Origin: Trebonia kvetii
GTDB taxonomy: Bacteria > Actinomycetota > Actinomycetes > Streptosporangiales > Streptosporangiaceae
Reading direction: 5' to 3'
Length of the DNA: 64,000 nt
Assembly (NCBI RefSeq): GCF_007827045.1
Contig: NZ_RPFW01000007.1
Span: 186,001 to 250,000 of the forward strand
Shown here: positions 42,341 to 51,171 of the stretch, piece by piece
Numbering within the stretch: position 1 is the stretch's first letter
How the letters are laid out: each line of letters begins with the position of its first letter
The notes under the pieces: model-generated
The model's input: only the letters and a program-made list of their open reading frames with translations
The model's database searches: none
What the model was told of the DNA's origin: nothing
Program-made: the position numbers and the translations under genes

Positions 42341-43225
42341 TCAGGTCCCAGGAGCCACGCCGGCGGCGGGCTTCTTGTCGTGGCCGGTTGGCGCCGCGAC
42401 AATCGCCGCCAGTTCTTCGTCGCTCAGCGTCAGGCCGAACTCGCCGGTCAGCGCCTCGGCGAACTCGGCGTCCGTCAACTCGCGGCGCTCCTTCTCCTTG
42501 CCAGGGCGGTTGACGGTGTAGCCGCGGCCGAGGATCGAGCGGATCGCGTCCGGGTCGCGCCTGACGATCACCGGCTGCCAGGTGAACCACGAGTCCGGGT
42601 AGGTCGACGTGTAGTGGTTGGACAGGACCACGTCCACCGGCTGCACCTTGCCGTAGTCCCAGCGGTGCAGCGTCACCCACTCCCCCGCCTGGTACTCGCG
42701 GAGCTTCCACACCTCCGCGCCGTGTTCGGTGTCCGGGGTGATGTCGTAGACCCAGCCGTCGACTTCCTGGGGCGAGCCCGAGCGGTACCTGCGCATGCTG
42801 AGCGGTGCGGGCGGCGACGAGCCGAAGCCGGGGTCCGCCAGCCACACGCCGCCGTCGGCGCTGACCCGGAGGGTCATGTGGGTGCGCGGGCGCGCCGGTC
42901 CGCCGTCCGGGCCGACGCGGGCGAGCAGCCGCTCGACGCCGAAGCCGAGCCGCTCGAGCACCGCGCCGAACAGTTGCGCCTGCTCGTAGCAGTAGCCGCC
43001 GCGGCCGCGGAAGATGATCTTGTCCTGGATGTCGCCGAGCGCCACGCTCACCCGGCCGTGCAGCAGCACGTCCAGGTTCTCGAACCTGATCGCGGCAAGA
43101 TGCGCGCGGTACAGGGCGGTCAGCGTCGCCTCGGACGGCTGCGTCGGTCCCGAGTAATCGATCCTGCGCAGATAGGCGCCAAGATCAAGGTCGCTGACCG
43201 ACCAGTCATCGCTTTCCAGGCTCAA
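42341..43225 (-). CDS. Arylamine N-acetyltransferase
   Basis: A 294-aa NAT that transfers acetyl groups from acetyl-CoA to arylamines or hydrazines. The Cys-His-Asp triad is visible: Cys79 in RGRGGYCYEQ, His116 in PRTHMTLRV, Asp131 in WLADPGFGSS. Start TTG 43225: AGGAGAA stands three bases before it, and TTGA overlaps the stop of the DoxX-like gene, implying coupling. In actinomycetes NATs can also act as amide synthases in natural-product or sterol-degradation pathways; nothing nearby supports that here. Confidence 0.93.
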   Translation of the reverse strand: MSLESDDWSVSDLDLGAYLRRIDYSGPTQPSEATLTALYRAHLAAIRFENLDVLLHGRVSVALGDIQDKIIFRGRGGYCYEQAQLFGAVLERLGFGVERLLARVGPDGGPARPRTHMTLRVSADGGVWLADPGFGSSPPAPLSMRRYRSGSPQEVDGWVYDITPDTEHGAEVWKLREYQAGEWVTLHRWDYGKVQPVDVVLSNHYTSTYPDSWFTWQPVIVRRDPDAIRSILGRGYTVNRPGKEKERRELTDAEFAEALTGEFGLTLSDEELAAIVAAPTGHDKKPAAGVAPGT

Positions 43226-43728
43226 GAATTCTCCTGTTCCGGCTCGGCCGGCGCGGGCTTGCTGGTGACCATCTTCGCGATGAGCGCGCCGGCGGCGGCG
43301 CCGCCGACGAGTGCGCCGACCGCGGCGAGCCTGCCGGGGATCGAGGGGCCGATCTTGTACTTGCCCGGGCCGGTCGCGGCCAGGGTGAGGGCAAGGGTCG
43401 CGTAGGCGACGGGAAGCTCGACGCCGTTGCGCGCGGCCATCAGGCCGCCGCCGCGGTTGAAGCCCGCGGCCACCGCCATCGCGCCGGCCACCGCGAGCGG
43501 ACCCGCCGGGTCCGCGAACCCGGTGATGGTGAGCACGCCGCCGGCGATCTCGGTCGCCGCCGCGGCCATGGCCATCTCCCTGCCGGGGGCGAGGCCATTG
43601 TTCTCGAAGACCGGGGCGATCCCGTCGAGACCGGGACCGTGGAACTTGCCGAGCAGCTTCTGGCTCGCATGGATGCCCATGTAGCCACCGAGCAGGAGCC
43701 GGGCACCGAGCAGGGCGGCGTCGCGCAT
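43222..43728 (-). CDS. DoxX family membrane protein
   Basis: A 168-aa DoxX protein: LLGARLLLGGYMGIHASQKL, FENNGLAPGREMAMAAAATEI, GGVLTITGFADPAGPLAVAG and a C-terminal glycine-rich helix. ATG 43728 follows GGGAGGACCAC; TATAAA on the minus strand (43766-43771) is a candidate -10. DoxX proteins are small integral membrane proteins linked to redox or sulfur metabolism in a few cases. It is first gene of a two-gene operon with the NAT. Confidence 0.85.
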   Translation of the reverse strand: MRDAALLGARLLLGGYMGIHASQKLLGKFHGPGLDGIAPVFENNGLAPGREMAMAAAATEIAGGVLTITGFADPAGPLAVAGAMAVAAGFNRGGGLMAARNGVELPVAYATLALTLAATGPGKYKIGPSIPGRLAAVGALVGGAAAGALIAKMVTSKPAPAEPEQENS

Positions 43729-43958
43729 GTGGTCCTCCCTCTGACTGGCCGCTTCGATCGGTACCTTTATACCTAGCCGGCACCGCGGAAACAGCGGCCA
43801 GGCCCCCCAAAGCACGGCAGTGGCATCAGTGCTTCTACCTATTCGATCATCAGGTCTGGCCTTTGACAGTGACGCGACGTCGCGCTGAGTGATAGTTGTA
43901 GGCGAGTGATCCGCCGGGCTGGTCCCACGATCGCCCGTGACGCGTCGAGTTGGCGGTG

Positions 43959-46109
43959 ATGGGTTCAATGACCGGACGCTTCCCGAGGGACGGGCATGCC
44001 GACTTTGTCGGCAGGCACGAGGAGCTCGCACGGATTGGCGAGCTGCTCGCGGACTCCCGCCTCGTGACGATCGCTGGGCCTGGCGGTGTCGGCAAGACGA
44101 GGATCGCGCGGTCGGCTGCCTCGCAGGCGGCGGGCCGGTACCCGGACGGCCCGTGGATCGTGGAGCTGTCCGGACTGCGCGACCCCGCGCTGCTGCCCAA
44201 CACGGTCGCCAGCGTCCTCGGGCTGCCCGAGCAGGACCCGCGGTCGGCGCTGCAATCGGTGCTCGAGTACCTGAAGGACCGGCGCCTGCTGCTCATCCTC
44301 GACACCTGCGAGCACCTGCTCGACGCTTGCGCCGCGCTGAGCAGCGCCGTGCTTCGCGCCGCGCCTAGTGTGACCGTGCTAACCACCACCAGGCAGCCGC
44401 TCGACATGCCGGACGAGCAAGTCTTCCCCGTCGGCCCGCTGCCGGTGCCCGGGCACGCGGTCGACCTGTTCGAGCTGCGGGCCGCCGCCGTCATCGACGG
44501 GTTCGCGGTGACCGAGCAGAACGCGCCCGACGTCATCCGGCTGTGCCAGCGGCTCGACGGCATACCGCTCGCCATCGAACTGGCCGCCGTCCGGCTGCGG
44601 GAGCTGCCGCTGCCCGACCTCGTCCGGCGGCTCGACCGCCGGTTCGCGCTGCTGACCGGCGGCCAGCCGGGCGCGCTGCCCAGGCACCAGACGCTGCGCA
44701 CCGCGATCGAGTGGTCCCACGAGCTGTGCTCGCCCGCCGAGCGGCGGCTATGGGCCAGGCTTTCTGTCTTCGCCGGGACGTTCAGCCTGGCCGCCGCCGA
44801 GGAAGTGTGCGCCGAGGTGTCGCTCGAACGGCCCGACGTGGTCAGCGCGCTCGTCGGCCTCGTCGACAAGTCCGTGGTCATCCGCGAGGACGAGCGGTAC
44901 CGGATGCTCGACACGCTGCGGGAGTTCGGCGCGCAGCGGCTCGCGGAGTCCGGTGAGCTCGCCTCCTGCCGGGAGCGGCACATCGCGCGGTACCTGGCGA
45001 TGGCGCAGTACTTCGGCGGGCACTTCGCCGACGACGACCAGATGGACCGCTACCACGAGCTGCGGGAGACGCACCCCAACCTGCGTGCGGCGCTTGAGTA
45101 CGCGCTCGAGCTCGACGACGAGGCGCCGGAGGCGGACGAGGCGGGGAGCTGGCAGGCCATGGCGGCCGTGGCCTCCGCTTCGGTGGTCACCTCGGTAGCA
45201 GCCCAGGAACGGTGGCGCAGCGGTGCCGACCTGGCCTGCTCGCTCCACGGGTACTGGCAGATCTCCGGGCTGCTCGGCGAGGGCGGCTACTGGCTGACCA
45301 AGACGCTCGACCGGTTCACAGACCCCGGCCCGGAACGGGCACGCGCACTGGTCAACAGGGGATTCCTGCGGTCCTTCATGGGAGACATCGGCAGCGCGCT
45401 CGCCGACTGCGAGGCAGGCACCGCGATGGCGGTCGCGCTCGGCGATGACGCCGTGACCGCTCGCGGCTACCAGCACACGATGCTGACGCTCACCTTCCTC
45501 GGCAGGCACGACGAGGCGGCGCAGGTCGCCAAGGAGGCCAGGGCGCGGCTGCGCGCCTGCGGCGACCTGGCGGGCGAGCTGATGCTGATGGCGCAGCTCG
45601 GGCACCTGCACCAGCTGTCGGGCAAGCCCGACGAGTGCGTCGCGGTCTGCGACGAGGGCCTGGCGATGCTCGGGCCCGACAACCGCGAGCAGTGGATCAG
45701 CACCTATCTGCACGTCGTTTCGGGCTTCGCGCTCTTCCAGATGCCTGGACGGGAGGTCGAGTGCGAGGCCGCGCTGCGCAGGGCGCTGTACGGCAAGCAG
45801 GAACTCGGCGACGTCATCGGCATGGCCTACGCGCTCGACGTGCTCGGCTGGCTGTCGGTCAAGACGGGCTCGCCGGCGCGGACTGCCTGGCTGCTCGGCG
45901 CGGCGGAACCGCTGTGGGAGCGCGGCGGCAGCGTGCGGTTCAGCGGCACCGCGATCATGGAGGAACTTCATCAGCAGGCGGAACGTTCGGCGCGCGAGGC
46001 ACTCGGAGTGTCGGATTATGCGGTGTCATTTGCGGCGGGGACCTGGTACGTGCGGGAGCGGCTGAACGCCGGGCCTGGCGGCGGCGCGCTGCGGCTGGAG
46101 ATTCCGTAG
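43959..46109 (+). CDS. STAND-type ATPase resembling LuxR/AfsR regulators, without HTH domain
   Basis: About 716 aa. An NB-ARC/AAA-like ATPase (FVGRHEELARIGELL, Walker A AGPGGVGKT, Walker B LLLILDTCEH, sensor region GIPLAIELAAVRLREL) is followed by a winged-helix-like section (LWARLSVFAGTFSLAAAEEV ... YRMLDTLREFGAQRL) and ~350 residues of tetratricopeptide-like helices (ARALVNRGFLRSFMGDIGSA onwards). Regulators of this architecture normally end in a LuxR helix-turn-helix or start with a SARP/BTAD DNA-binding domain; neither is seen, and the C-terminus ends shortly after SVRFSGTAIMEEL. It may signal through a partner. Start among ATG 43959, ATG 43968 and TTG 43950 is unresolved. Confidence 0.82.
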   Translation: MGSMTGRFPRDGHADFVGRHEELARIGELLADSRLVTIAGPGGVGKTRIARSAASQAAGRYPDGPWIVELSGLRDPALLPNTVASVLGLPEQDPRSALQSVLEYLKDRRLLLILDTCEHLLDACAALSSAVLRAAPSVTVLTTTRQPLDMPDEQVFPVGPLPVPGHAVDLFELRAAAVIDGFAVTEQNAPDVIRLCQRLDGIPLAIELAAVRLRELPLPDLVRRLDRRFALLTGGQPGALPRHQTLRTAIEWSHELCSPAERRLWARLSVFAGTFSLAAAEEVCAEVSLERPDVVSALVGLVDKSVVIREDERYRMLDTLREFGAQRLAESGELASCRERHIARYLAMAQYFGGHFADDDQMDRYHELRETHPNLRAALEYALELDDEAPEADEAGSWQAMAAVASASVVTSVAAQERWRSGADLACSLHGYWQISGLLGEGGYWLTKTLDRFTDPGPERARALVNRGFLRSFMGDIGSALADCEAGTAMAVALGDDAVTARGYQHTMLTLTFLGRHDEAAQVAKEARARLRACGDLAGELMLMAQLGHLHQLSGKPDECVAVCDEGLAMLGPDNREQWISTYLHVVSGFALFQMPGREVECEAALRRALYGKQELGDVIGMAYALDVLGWLSVKTGSPARTAWLLGAAEPLWERGGSVRFSGTAIMEELHQQAERSAREALGVSDYAVSFAAGTWYVRERLNAGPGGGALRLEIP

Positions 46110-46144
46110 CAGTTTCCGTGGGGGACCGGAGTAAGCCTTACGAA

Positions 46145-46207
46145 CTCTTTCATCCTGGCGTTTGCGGGCTGCTCGGACTCCGAGGGGTCGAGGGCAGGAT
46201 GAAAGAG
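46145..46207. terminator. Long inverted repeat between convergent genes
   Basis: CTCTTTCATCCTG (46145-46157) and CAGGATGAAAGAG (46195-46207) pair perfectly over 13 bp with a 37-base loop. It lies between the ATPase stop and the AraC stop and probably ends both transcripts. Confidence 0.65.
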
Positions 46208-46237
46208 CTCGCCGTTCGGGATGATCCTTGTCGGTAT

Positions 46238-47020
46238 TCAGGGCGTGTAGAACCGGCCGGGGGTGGCGCCGAAGGCGCGCCTGAACGTGTCGATGAACGC
46301 GCTCGGGTTGGACCAGCCGCAGGCCAGCGCGGTGCTGGTCACCGGGGTGCCGTCGGCGAGCAGCAGCAGCGCGCGCAGCAGGCGGAACTGGGTGCGCCAC
46401 TGCGGGAAGGTCATCCCCGCCTCCTCGCGGAACAGCCGGCTCAGCGTCCGTTCCGACGCGCCGACCACCGTGCCGAACTCGGCGAGGGTGCGCTCGTCGG
46501 CCGGGTTGGCGCGGAGCATGTCCGCGATGGCTGCCAGCCGGTCGTCTGTGACGGCGGGGAGCCTGACGGGCAGCTGGTCCACGCGGCGCAGTTCGTCGAG
46601 TGCGACGCTGCGCAGGTTGGCGCGCTGGTGTGCGTCGCGGCCGTTGTTCTTGTCGTCCGTGGTGAGGGCGATGATGACCTCGCGGAGCAGCGGGCTGACC
46701 GCGACGACGGCGGGGGCGTGCGGGGTTTCGCTGTCTTCTTGTTCTTGTTCCTGATGGGGCATCGGGAACGCCAGCGTACGCATCTGCACGCGGCCGTGGG
46801 CGCGGTGCGCGTGCGGGATGCCGGCGGGGATCCACACGGCGCGCTGCGGCGGAACCACCCAGGTGCCGCCCGCGGCGGAGATGGACAGCACGCCGCTGCT
46901 CGGGTACACGAGCTGCGGCACATCGTGGTAGTGCCAGTCGATCGTGTCGCGGTGGCCGAGTTCGGAGTAGGTGGGGCCGGTCAGCTCACGCTTATAAGCG
47001 TCTTGGCGGGTTTCCGGCAT
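46238..47020 (-). CDS. AraC-family transcriptional regulator with cupin domain
   Basis: A 260-aa regulator. The N-terminal cupin (DTIDWHYHDVPQLVYPSSGV ... VPPQRAVWIPAGIPH) is followed by the C-terminal double helix-turn-helix: DERTLAEFGTVVGASERTLS, FREEAGMTFPQWR, then ALACGWSNPSAFIDTFRRAF and GATPGRFY. This arrangement (YdeC/NimR-like) often controls an adjacent exporter, but none is adjacent here. The target is unknown. Confidence 0.9.
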   Translation of the reverse strand: MPETRQDAYKRELTGPTYSELGHRDTIDWHYHDVPQLVYPSSGVLSISAAGGTWVVPPQRAVWIPAGIPHAHRAHGRVQMRTLAFPMPHQEQEQEDSETPHAPAVVAVSPLLREVIIALTTDDKNNGRDAHQRANLRSVALDELRRVDQLPVRLPAVTDDRLAAIADMLRANPADERTLAEFGTVVGASERTLSRLFREEAGMTFPQWRTQFRLLRALLLLADGTPVTSTALACGWSNPSAFIDTFRRAFGATPGRFYTP

Positions 47021-47091
47021 AATTCGTCAGTTTACTGGCGGCCGGGGCCGCGGCTCAATGTTGCCGCCGGTCAGCGGCTCTTCGGTGTCCG

Positions 47092-49425
47092 TCACCGGCT
47101 CTGGCCGCTCCCTGACTCCGCTGGCAGATCCTTTCCGCCGGACGCGCGCCAGTCGGCGATGCGGACGATCGTCTCCAGGTAGGCGAGCGTGAAAGGACCG
47201 TACCTGGCCAGCAGGCGCAGGACGGTCTGCCGCCAGGTCCCCCCGCCGTCCTGCCCGAACTGCCCGAACTGGGCGAGGTCGGTCAGCAAGGTGGTCGCGG
47301 GCTGGCCGAAGATCGCGGGGATCGGCGTCTTCACCCCTTGTGCCAGGCCGAACGCCGGCGGCGGCGCCGCGCCATGGGGGGCAACCGCGGATTCGATCAC
47401 GTCGCGGACCTGGACGCGGAGCAGTCCGTGGTGCGCGAGGACCAGGTACCTGGTGAGATCGGGGTCGGGTGACGCGGCGAGCAGCACGGCGAGCGGGCCG
47501 TCGAGCAGCAGCAGTGACGCCAGTTCGTGCCGGAAGCCGACACCGCCTGCGAACTCGAGCCTGCCGTTCCTGCCCGACTTGGCCCAGGGGCGGCCCGCCT
47601 CGACCGCCGCCGCCTCCGATTCACCGGCGAGCGCGCACAGCGCGTCCTGCCAGAGCGGATGTGCCTTGCCCGCGTCGTGCAGGTGGGCCGCGACGATCGT
47701 GGCTCGCGCGGCGTCGGGCGATACTCGCGGCGCGAGCACGGTAAGCAGCGCCGCCGCCTGGTCGCGGACCTGATCGCTGTGCTCGGCAAGGGACTGCCAC
47801 GGGCGGGGCGCGTCGACCGGGACAGCGGCTTCCGCGGCTGCCCGTTCGGCGATCTCGTCGGGAGTCAGCAGCTGCGGGCAATCGGGAACCGGCCCGGACG
47901 CCGCCGGATCGACGCCGGTTTCCTGGTCGTAACCGCCATCCATGGCGTTAACGAGCAGCAATTCCAGCGGTCGCGGCGGCGTGCCCGGGTACTCGCCGAG
48001 CCGTGTCGACCGGTTCGCGGACCGGTCGAATCGCCACACCGGACGCTGGCCGGCGAGGAGCAACACGTCGCCGATCGGGACGCGGCACCGGTACTCGGCG
48101 GGCGGATAGCGCACCTCAGGGTCCGGTGCGCCGTCCGGTCCCGGTGTCCAGGTCGCCCAGGCGAGTTCCACGTCCGGATCGTCACCGTCGCGCAGGTACG
48201 GGCCGGCATCCACGGCAGACGCGGTGTCGAAAAGTTCCGCGAACTCATCCCTGCCGATCGCCGCGACGTGCTGCGGACCGGACGGGACGGCGCGCGCAGC
48301 CAGGTCTTCACTGGTGACAGCCATGCCCTCGAGCCTGTTGAGCTCGGCGCACGCGGCGTGGCAGTCCTGGTGGTCACGGCCCGGCGGCAGCCACCACAGT
48401 TCGGCATCCTGCACCGCGCCGTCACGGTTGCAGCGTCCCGCCCGTTGCACCACCGCCGGCCACGGCGCCGCCTCGGTCACCAGGACCGCGGCGGACTGGT
48501 CAAGTCCCTCGGCGACCTGAGCGGTGATGACGATCATGTCGCCGGGCGCCGCGATGTCCGCGAGGCGCGCGGCTCGTTCGATACCGCGCAGGCGCGGGTG
48601 GAGGAGCGTGCAGGTCACGCCCTCCCCCCGGAGCTGGCGGTGCACCTCCTGGGCCGCCGCCACCGTGTTCAGTACGACCAGGGTCATCGTGCCCGGCCGG
48701 TGCCGCTCCGCCGCTAGGCGGGCAACCGCCCGGTAGTCCCCCGGTTCCGCCGGCACCCGGCGGATCGTCCGTCGCGCAGCAAGCCTGGACGCCAGCTCGC
48801 CTGCCCGTTCCCCCGCGCCGACACCAACAGGCGCGGTCTCCGTCAAGGAAGACAGCAGAGTAAGCCCGAACGGTTCCGCTATCGGGACCCCCTCGGCCCA
48901 CTCGGCGAGCCGCCGCAGGGTCGCGGTGGCCTGCGGGCACAGCCGAGCCTCGTCGATGATCCACTGCGCCCCGTTGGTGACCAGGCCGAAATCGATCGGC
49001 GACAGCGCTCGCCCGATCCCGTAGCCGCGGTTGAGCGCCTTGGAAACGACTGCGTCCGTGTTGCCGATGACGATCGCGGGCCGGTGCATGTTCTCCCGCC
49101 AGTCCCCCAGGTCTTCGCCCCACGGACCCATGACCACATGCAGGCTCACCTGTTCGGTGAGCTCGAGGCGGGCCAGCCAGTCGCGGGCCTGCGCGGCGGC
49201 ATTGTCCGCAAGCCTGCCTGGTGGCAGCGCGTAGATCAGCCGCCGCGGAGTCACGGCCGGGCCTGGCCCGTAGAGCAGGCGCCACAGCCAGGCGAGGATC
49301 ACGCCGGTCTTCCCTGTCCCGGTCGGCGTCGTCACCGCAGCAGGCAGGCCGTCCCGTGCTATCCGCGCCTGATACCTATACGGCCGGCAGCCGGTCGCCG
49401 CCTGGAAGAACGACTCGAAATCCAC
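47092..49425 (-). CDS. Orphan CRISPR-associated Cas3-like helicase-HD nuclease (type I-G/I-U order)
   Basis: A 777-aa protein with an SF2 helicase at the N-terminus and an HD nuclease at the C-terminus, the inverted order known from type I-G (formerly I-U) Cas3. Helicase: Walker A TPTGTGKT (33-40), motif II DEAR (158-161, where DEAH/DEAQ is usual), motif VI QRAGRCNR (327-334). HD domain: His549, HLHDAGK with His583-Asp584, His633 in FRHELAS and His665-His666 in AHHG, all expected metal ligands. GTG start. No cas5, cas6, cas7, cas8, cas1, cas2 or repeat array is in the window. It looks intact, so it is either a relic of a lost locus or acts alone. Confidence 0.85.
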   Translation of the reverse strand: MDFESFFQAATGCRPYRYQARIARDGLPAAVTTPTGTGKTGVILAWLWRLLYGPGPAVTPRRLIYALPPGRLADNAAAQARDWLARLELTEQVSLHVVMGPWGEDLGDWRENMHRPAIVIGNTDAVVSKALNRGYGIGRALSPIDFGLVTNGAQWIIDEARLCPQATATLRRLAEWAEGVPIAEPFGLTLLSSLTETAPVGVGAGERAGELASRLAARRTIRRVPAEPGDYRAVARLAAERHRPGTMTLVVLNTVAAAQEVHRQLRGEGVTCTLLHPRLRGIERAARLADIAAPGDMIVITAQVAEGLDQSAAVLVTEAAPWPAVVQRAGRCNRDGAVQDAELWWLPPGRDHQDCHAACAELNRLEGMAVTSEDLAARAVPSGPQHVAAIGRDEFAELFDTASAVDAGPYLRDGDDPDVELAWATWTPGPDGAPDPEVRYPPAEYRCRVPIGDVLLLAGQRPVWRFDRSANRSTRLGEYPGTPPRPLELLLVNAMDGGYDQETGVDPAASGPVPDCPQLLTPDEIAERAAAEAAVPVDAPRPWQSLAEHSDQVRDQAAALLTVLAPRVSPDAARATIVAAHLHDAGKAHPLWQDALCALAGESEAAAVEAGRPWAKSGRNGRLEFAGGVGFRHELASLLLLDGPLAVLLAASPDPDLTRYLVLAHHGLLRVQVRDVIESAVAPHGAAPPPAFGLAQGVKTPIPAIFGQPATTLLTDLAQFGQFGQDGGGTWRQTVLRLLARYGPFTLAYLETIVRIADWRASGGKDLPAESGSGQSR

Positions 49426-49440
49426 GTCAGGGACCGGGCC

Positions 49441-49797
49441 TCAGCCTGGGTGGACCGCGGTGCCCTGGTGGAAGCGGAGCCGCCACGCGTCACCGTCGCG
49501 GACCCAGATCGAGCTGCGGTTCGCGTAGTCGAGTTCCTCATGCCTGACGATGCTCCGGTAGGTGACGAGGACCGTGTCCGCCCCGAGTTCGGCGACCGTG
49601 AAGTCCGGCAGCGGGAGCACCGCGTCGATCTCGCCTGACTCCATCGCCATCGACTGCGCCCGGGTCCAGGTGCGGCCGGAACGGCCGAACTCGAAGAAGT
49701 CAGGGTGCAGCACGCGCTCCAGGTAATCGGGGTCGAAGCGGGTCTCCGCTCGCCACATGCTCTCCTCCAAGTCGCGGAACTCCTGCGATGTAGTCAT
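49441..49797 (-). CDS. SnoaL/NTF2-like DUF4440 protein
   Basis: A 118-aa cone-shaped NTF2-fold protein: FRDLEESMWRAETRFDPDYL, LHPDFFEFGRSGRTWTRAQ, VTYRSIVRHEELDYANRSSI and WVRDGDAWRLRFHQGTAV. The family includes nuclear transport factor 2-like and polyketide cyclase-like members; no catalytic pair is identifiable. It lies 15 bp upstream of the Cas3-like gene on the same strand, so the two may be co-transcribed, probably by chance. Confidence 0.85.
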   Translation of the reverse strand: MTTSQEFRDLEESMWRAETRFDPDYLERVLHPDFFEFGRSGRTWTRAQSMAMESGEIDAVLPLPDFTVAELGADTVLVTYRSIVRHEELDYANRSSIWVRDGDAWRLRFHQGTAVHPG

Positions 49798-49903
49798 GCC
49801 CAGAATTTTGAACTATTCGGGGCGGTCGAGCGTCTTGGTTGATGTGGGGCACACCCGAAAGGAGCCCCGATGCTCGGGCGGATGCCGAAGGGCGGACGTT
49901 GTG

Positions 49904-50407
49904 ATGGACGTGTCTGGTGTGACGCCGCACCCGTTCAGGATGCTGGCGACGGTTCCTGAGGGCATGGTCAGCATGCCCGCCGACGGCGAGTGGGCCGCCT
50001 GGACCGGGTTCTGGAGCACCCCGATGGACGGGAGGGACGCGGTCATCCTGGTGTCGATCACCGTGACCGCGTTCGACGGGCAAGCGGCGGGTGAGGCGGG
50101 GACGGCTTGTGACGTGCTCGCCGCGCGGCTGCGGGTGCGGCATCCCGAGGCGACCGCGATCATCGAGGAATTCCGTACGCCGGGCGGCGACCCGGCGGTC
50201 TGCCTGCGGTGTTCCGTCACGGAACGGGTCCGCGGCCGGGATGTCACGACCTGGCAGGCGCAGGCGCTCGTCGCGTACCAGAGCGCCGGGGCGCTCGGCG
50301 TGGTCAGCGGGGTCGCGCTCGATCCGGACGACCTGGACAGGGCCGCCGCGCTCGTCGCGGAGATCGCGGCGGGCATGACGGTCACGGTCGCGCCGGCCGC
50401 CGCGTAG
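49904..50407 (+). CDS. Hypothetical actinobacterial protein
   Basis: A 167-aa soluble protein of unknown function, opening MDVSGVTPHPFRMLATVPEG. It has an alternating beta pattern in the middle (AVILVSITVTAF, AVCLRCSVTERV, WQAQALVAYQSAGALGVVSG) and ends with a helix (DDLDRAAALVAEIAAGM). No signal peptide or membrane segment. Start GTG 49901 or ATG 49904. Upstream, AAAGGAG at 49858-49864 precedes an ATG at 49870 in another frame that runs 27 codons into this gene; it could be a short upstream frame that couples translation. Confidence 0.6.
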   Translation: MDVSGVTPHPFRMLATVPEGMVSMPADGEWAAWTGFWSTPMDGRDAVILVSITVTAFDGQAAGEAGTACDVLAARLRVRHPEATAIIEEFRTPGGDPAVCLRCSVTERVRGRDVTTWQAQALVAYQSAGALGVVSGVALDPDDLDRAAALVAEIAAGMTVTVAPAAA

Positions 50408-50515
50408 TCACGGTCCGCGTCGTTGCCTCGCCTTGAGCAGACGTGCAGCAAGTCAGAGGAAACGCATAGCAGATTGATACTGGTCACCGGCCTGTTGGTC
50501 AATACGGTGGTCGCC

Positions 50516-51004
50516 ATGCTGCAGAAGGCCCTTGACCTCGTCCGCCTGGATTTCGCCCCCGCGCACGAGCAGCCCTCCGGTGCGCGGCTTGCCGTCGCCA
50601 CCGTGGTCGCGCTCGCTGGCTCGCTGCTTGCCGACGCGCTACTGGTGGCCATCGCCCAGGCCGCCCTACCCGCGACGAAGGGGTACGAGCACTTCCAGTT
50701 CGCCGACTACGCCAAGCTGACGGTTATCGGCGTGCTCATCGCCTGCGTCGCGTGGCCGGTCACCACGCGGATCACGTCGGCGCCCCGGTGGATGTTCCTG
50801 CGGATGGCGGTCCTCGTCACGCTTGTGCTCTGGCTGCCCGACGTCTGGATCCTGATCAAGGGACAGCCCGCCAAGGCGGTCGCGGTGCTGTTCGTCATGC
50901 ACGTGGCCATCGCGCTCGTCACCTATAACGCCCTGGTACTGCTCGCGCCGGTGCGCACGCCCGGCCGGCACGCCACCCGCCGTCCGCAGCCGGCAAGGCC
51001 GTGA
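50516..51004 (+). CDS. DUF6069-like four-helix membrane protein
   Basis: A 162-aa integral membrane protein: LAVATVVALAGSLLADALLV, LTVIGVLIACVAWPVTTRI, FLRMAVLVTLVLWLPDVWIL and AVLFVMHVAIALVTYNALVL. Length and the DV..L..G pattern after helix 3 fit the DUF6069 family of unknown role. The ATG at 50516 has no good ribosome site; an in-frame TTG at 50423 would add 31 residues with another hydrophobic stretch and is less likely. Confidence 0.7.
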   Translation: MLQKALDLVRLDFAPAHEQPSGARLAVATVVALAGSLLADALLVAIAQAALPATKGYEHFQFADYAKLTVIGVLIACVAWPVTTRITSAPRWMFLRMAVLVTLVLWLPDVWILIKGQPAKAVAVLFVMHVAIALVTYNALVLLAPVRTPGRHATRRPQPARP

Positions 51005-51171
51005 CGTAGACTTACCTGAGCGTAGGTCGCTTGATGCACCGAAACGGGATCCACGGACATCGGAGTGCATAGGCGTGGCGGCAAGGTCCACGCGATGAGC
51101 GGCGAGAGCACGAGCCTCTTCCTTTAACGCCGCCGAGTAGCGACCCCCGAGTCCTGGAGACGATTCCCCCG
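51005..51171 (+). other. Leader region of the DEAD-box helicase gene
   Basis: No gene. A 167-bp stretch with several short complementary segments; GGAG at 51154-51157 is the only candidate ribosome site. Long leaders before DEAD-box/cold-shock genes often act in temperature or feedback control. Confidence 0.4.

Noticed and set aside
49870..49953. Short frame with a good ribosome site before the hypothetical gene
   Set aside because: Only 27 codons, no recognisable features; kept as a possible upstream frame within the gene entry, not as a gene.
47000..50000. Possible CRISPR array near the Cas3-like gene
   Set aside because: No regularly spaced 25-40 bp repeats were seen on either side; nearby gaps are too short.
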